This document shows positions 63,547 through 64,000 of a DNA stretch of 64,000 nt, piece by piece. The stretch lies in assembly GCA_943369665.1 (NCBI GenBank), contig CALRNX020000002.1, forward strand, positions 62,001-126,000. The letters run 5' to 3'. The stretch's first letter is position 1. Every line of letters begins with the position of its first letter. Under the pieces are notes generated by a model that ran no database searches, was not told the origin of the DNA, and saw only the letters and a list, made by a program, of their open reading frames with translations. The translations under genes were made by a program, and so were the position numbers. The DNA is from UKL13-3 sp943369665 (GTDB taxonomy: Bacteria > Bacteroidota > Bacteroidia > UKL13-3).

Positions 63547-63909
63547 TTACTTCCCAACCGAAGGCGATTTGCTTTTTGCTATTAATAGGGATGCTACTTT
63601 CTTGAGTGCCATATTCAACAAATAGTTTTTGACTCCAATACCTTTTCCAAGTATCAGTTTATCCAACAAAAACTGGGTTCCCAAATTTAAAGTAGTTTTA
63701 AATGTACTTTGCTTTAACTCTTCATCCTCACTAAATTTATGCATGGCTTTTTTAAGAAGAACTTTGGGTTCCAATGAATGCGCCATTGCTTTTAGGTTTT
63801 CTTTCAGCATTTCCTCCTGTAATTCTTTAAGCGTGGTAAGTCTTTCGATCTGGCTTATCAAATCAGAAGCTGAATTGATCCTGTTAGGTTTTATTATATT
63901 TGGGCGCAT
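63547..63909 (-). CDS. Helical protein of unknown function
   Basis: The 120-aa protein is basic and helical (ASDLISQIERLTTLKELQEE, AMAHSLEPKVLLKKAMHKFS), with a more hydrophobic C-terminal half (FLLDKLILGKGIGVKNYLLN, then KKVASLLIA) but no clear membrane helix. Similar proteins lie next to small holin-like membrane proteins in Bacteroidota stress loci. Its start is 12 bp downstream of the stop of the partial gene at the right edge, so they form one operon. Confidence 0.65.
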   Translation of the reverse strand: MRPNIIKPNRINSASDLISQIERLTTLKELQEEMLKENLKAMAHSLEPKVLLKKAMHKFSEDEELKQSTFKTTLNLGTQFLLDKLILGKGIGVKNYLLNMALKKVASLLIAKSKSPSVGK

Positions 63910-63921
63910 GGATTGAATAAA

Positions 63922-64000
63922 TTAGTCGTTAAGCATTTCATTAACAATGATGTCTTGAATTGATCTTCTGATAACCCTTTTTCTGAATGCATAAATTAAC
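63922..64000 (-). CDS. C-terminal end of a gene running off the window
   Basis: The last 25 codons on the minus strand are open to the window edge and end LIYAFRKRVIRRSIQDIIVN followed by EMLND and a stop. The hydrophobic-to-basic pattern and the operon context suit a small holin-like or YtxH-like membrane protein, but too little is visible to name it. Confidence 0.45.
   Translation of the reverse strand, partial: LIYAFRKRVIRRSIQDIIVNEMLND

Overview
The window comes from a member of the phylum Bacteroidota. The evidence is the Por-type (T9SS type A) C-terminal sorting domains on three secreted proteins, a fused SecDF, the many TAnnTTTG-type -7 promoter boxes, weak Shine-Dalgarno sites, AT-rich DNA and signal peptides ending in AFAQ or AYAQ. 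I cannot place it below class level. The DNA looks chromosomal. There is no rRNA, CRISPR array, integrase, transposase or phage module, and only one tRNA (Lys, CTT).

Layout. 1-3.5 kb: a T9SS cargo protein with FG-GAP repeats (cut by the window edge), an unknown secreted protein and an ECF sigma factor. 3.7-4.9 kb: a PTPS/QueD-like gene overlapping folE. 4.9-17.7 kb: mostly minus-strand housekeeping genes (exonuclease-GIY-YIG fusion, DUF1905 protein, glycosyltransferase, rlmD, murB, CNNM/CorC protein, MmcQ, ExbD, ExbB, secDF, udk). 18-24.6 kb: a TetR-TolC-adaptor-RND efflux operon. 24.6-25.3 kb: an intergenic region with two nearly identical small-RNA-like units. 25.3-32.9 kb: subtilase, DUF2238 protein, two T9SS cargo proteins, and an operon joining an unknown secreted protein to a sigma/anti-sigma-like pair. 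32.9-37.2 kb: a membrane-protein regulon with a small winged-helix regulator and two matching palindromic operators. 37.3-45.1 kb: aconitase, a TPR histidine kinase, a YjgN-M48-small protein operon and a fatty acid desaturase. 45.2-51.2 kb: a second, MarR-controlled RND efflux operon. 51.3-57.3 kb: mnmE, a start-less coding relic, a proline-rich protein, a CDP-alcohol phosphatidyltransferase, small secreted or lipoproteins, and an iron-permease-family gene with a frameshift in an A tract. 57.4-64 kb: a signalling cluster (PAS kinase, DUF1328 protein, receiver-kinase hybrid, NtrC-type regulator, lone receiver) that also contains the eroded receiver domain of a lost hybrid kinase.

How the genes work together. 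The two efflux systems are complete and each has its own local regulator with a readable inverted-repeat operator. The winged-helix regulon at 33-37 kb uses one operator design twice, each time overlapping a TAACTTTG -7 box, which suggests autorepression plus control of a second membrane-protein operon. The signalling genes at the right end look like an envelope or general stress circuit that has lost a hybrid kinase.

The observations most worth following are the duplicated 61-nt RNA-like element (24.83-25.16 kb), the two-operator regulon, the receiver-domain pseudogene at 61.15-61.45 kb, and the one-base frameshift at 56.81 kb.
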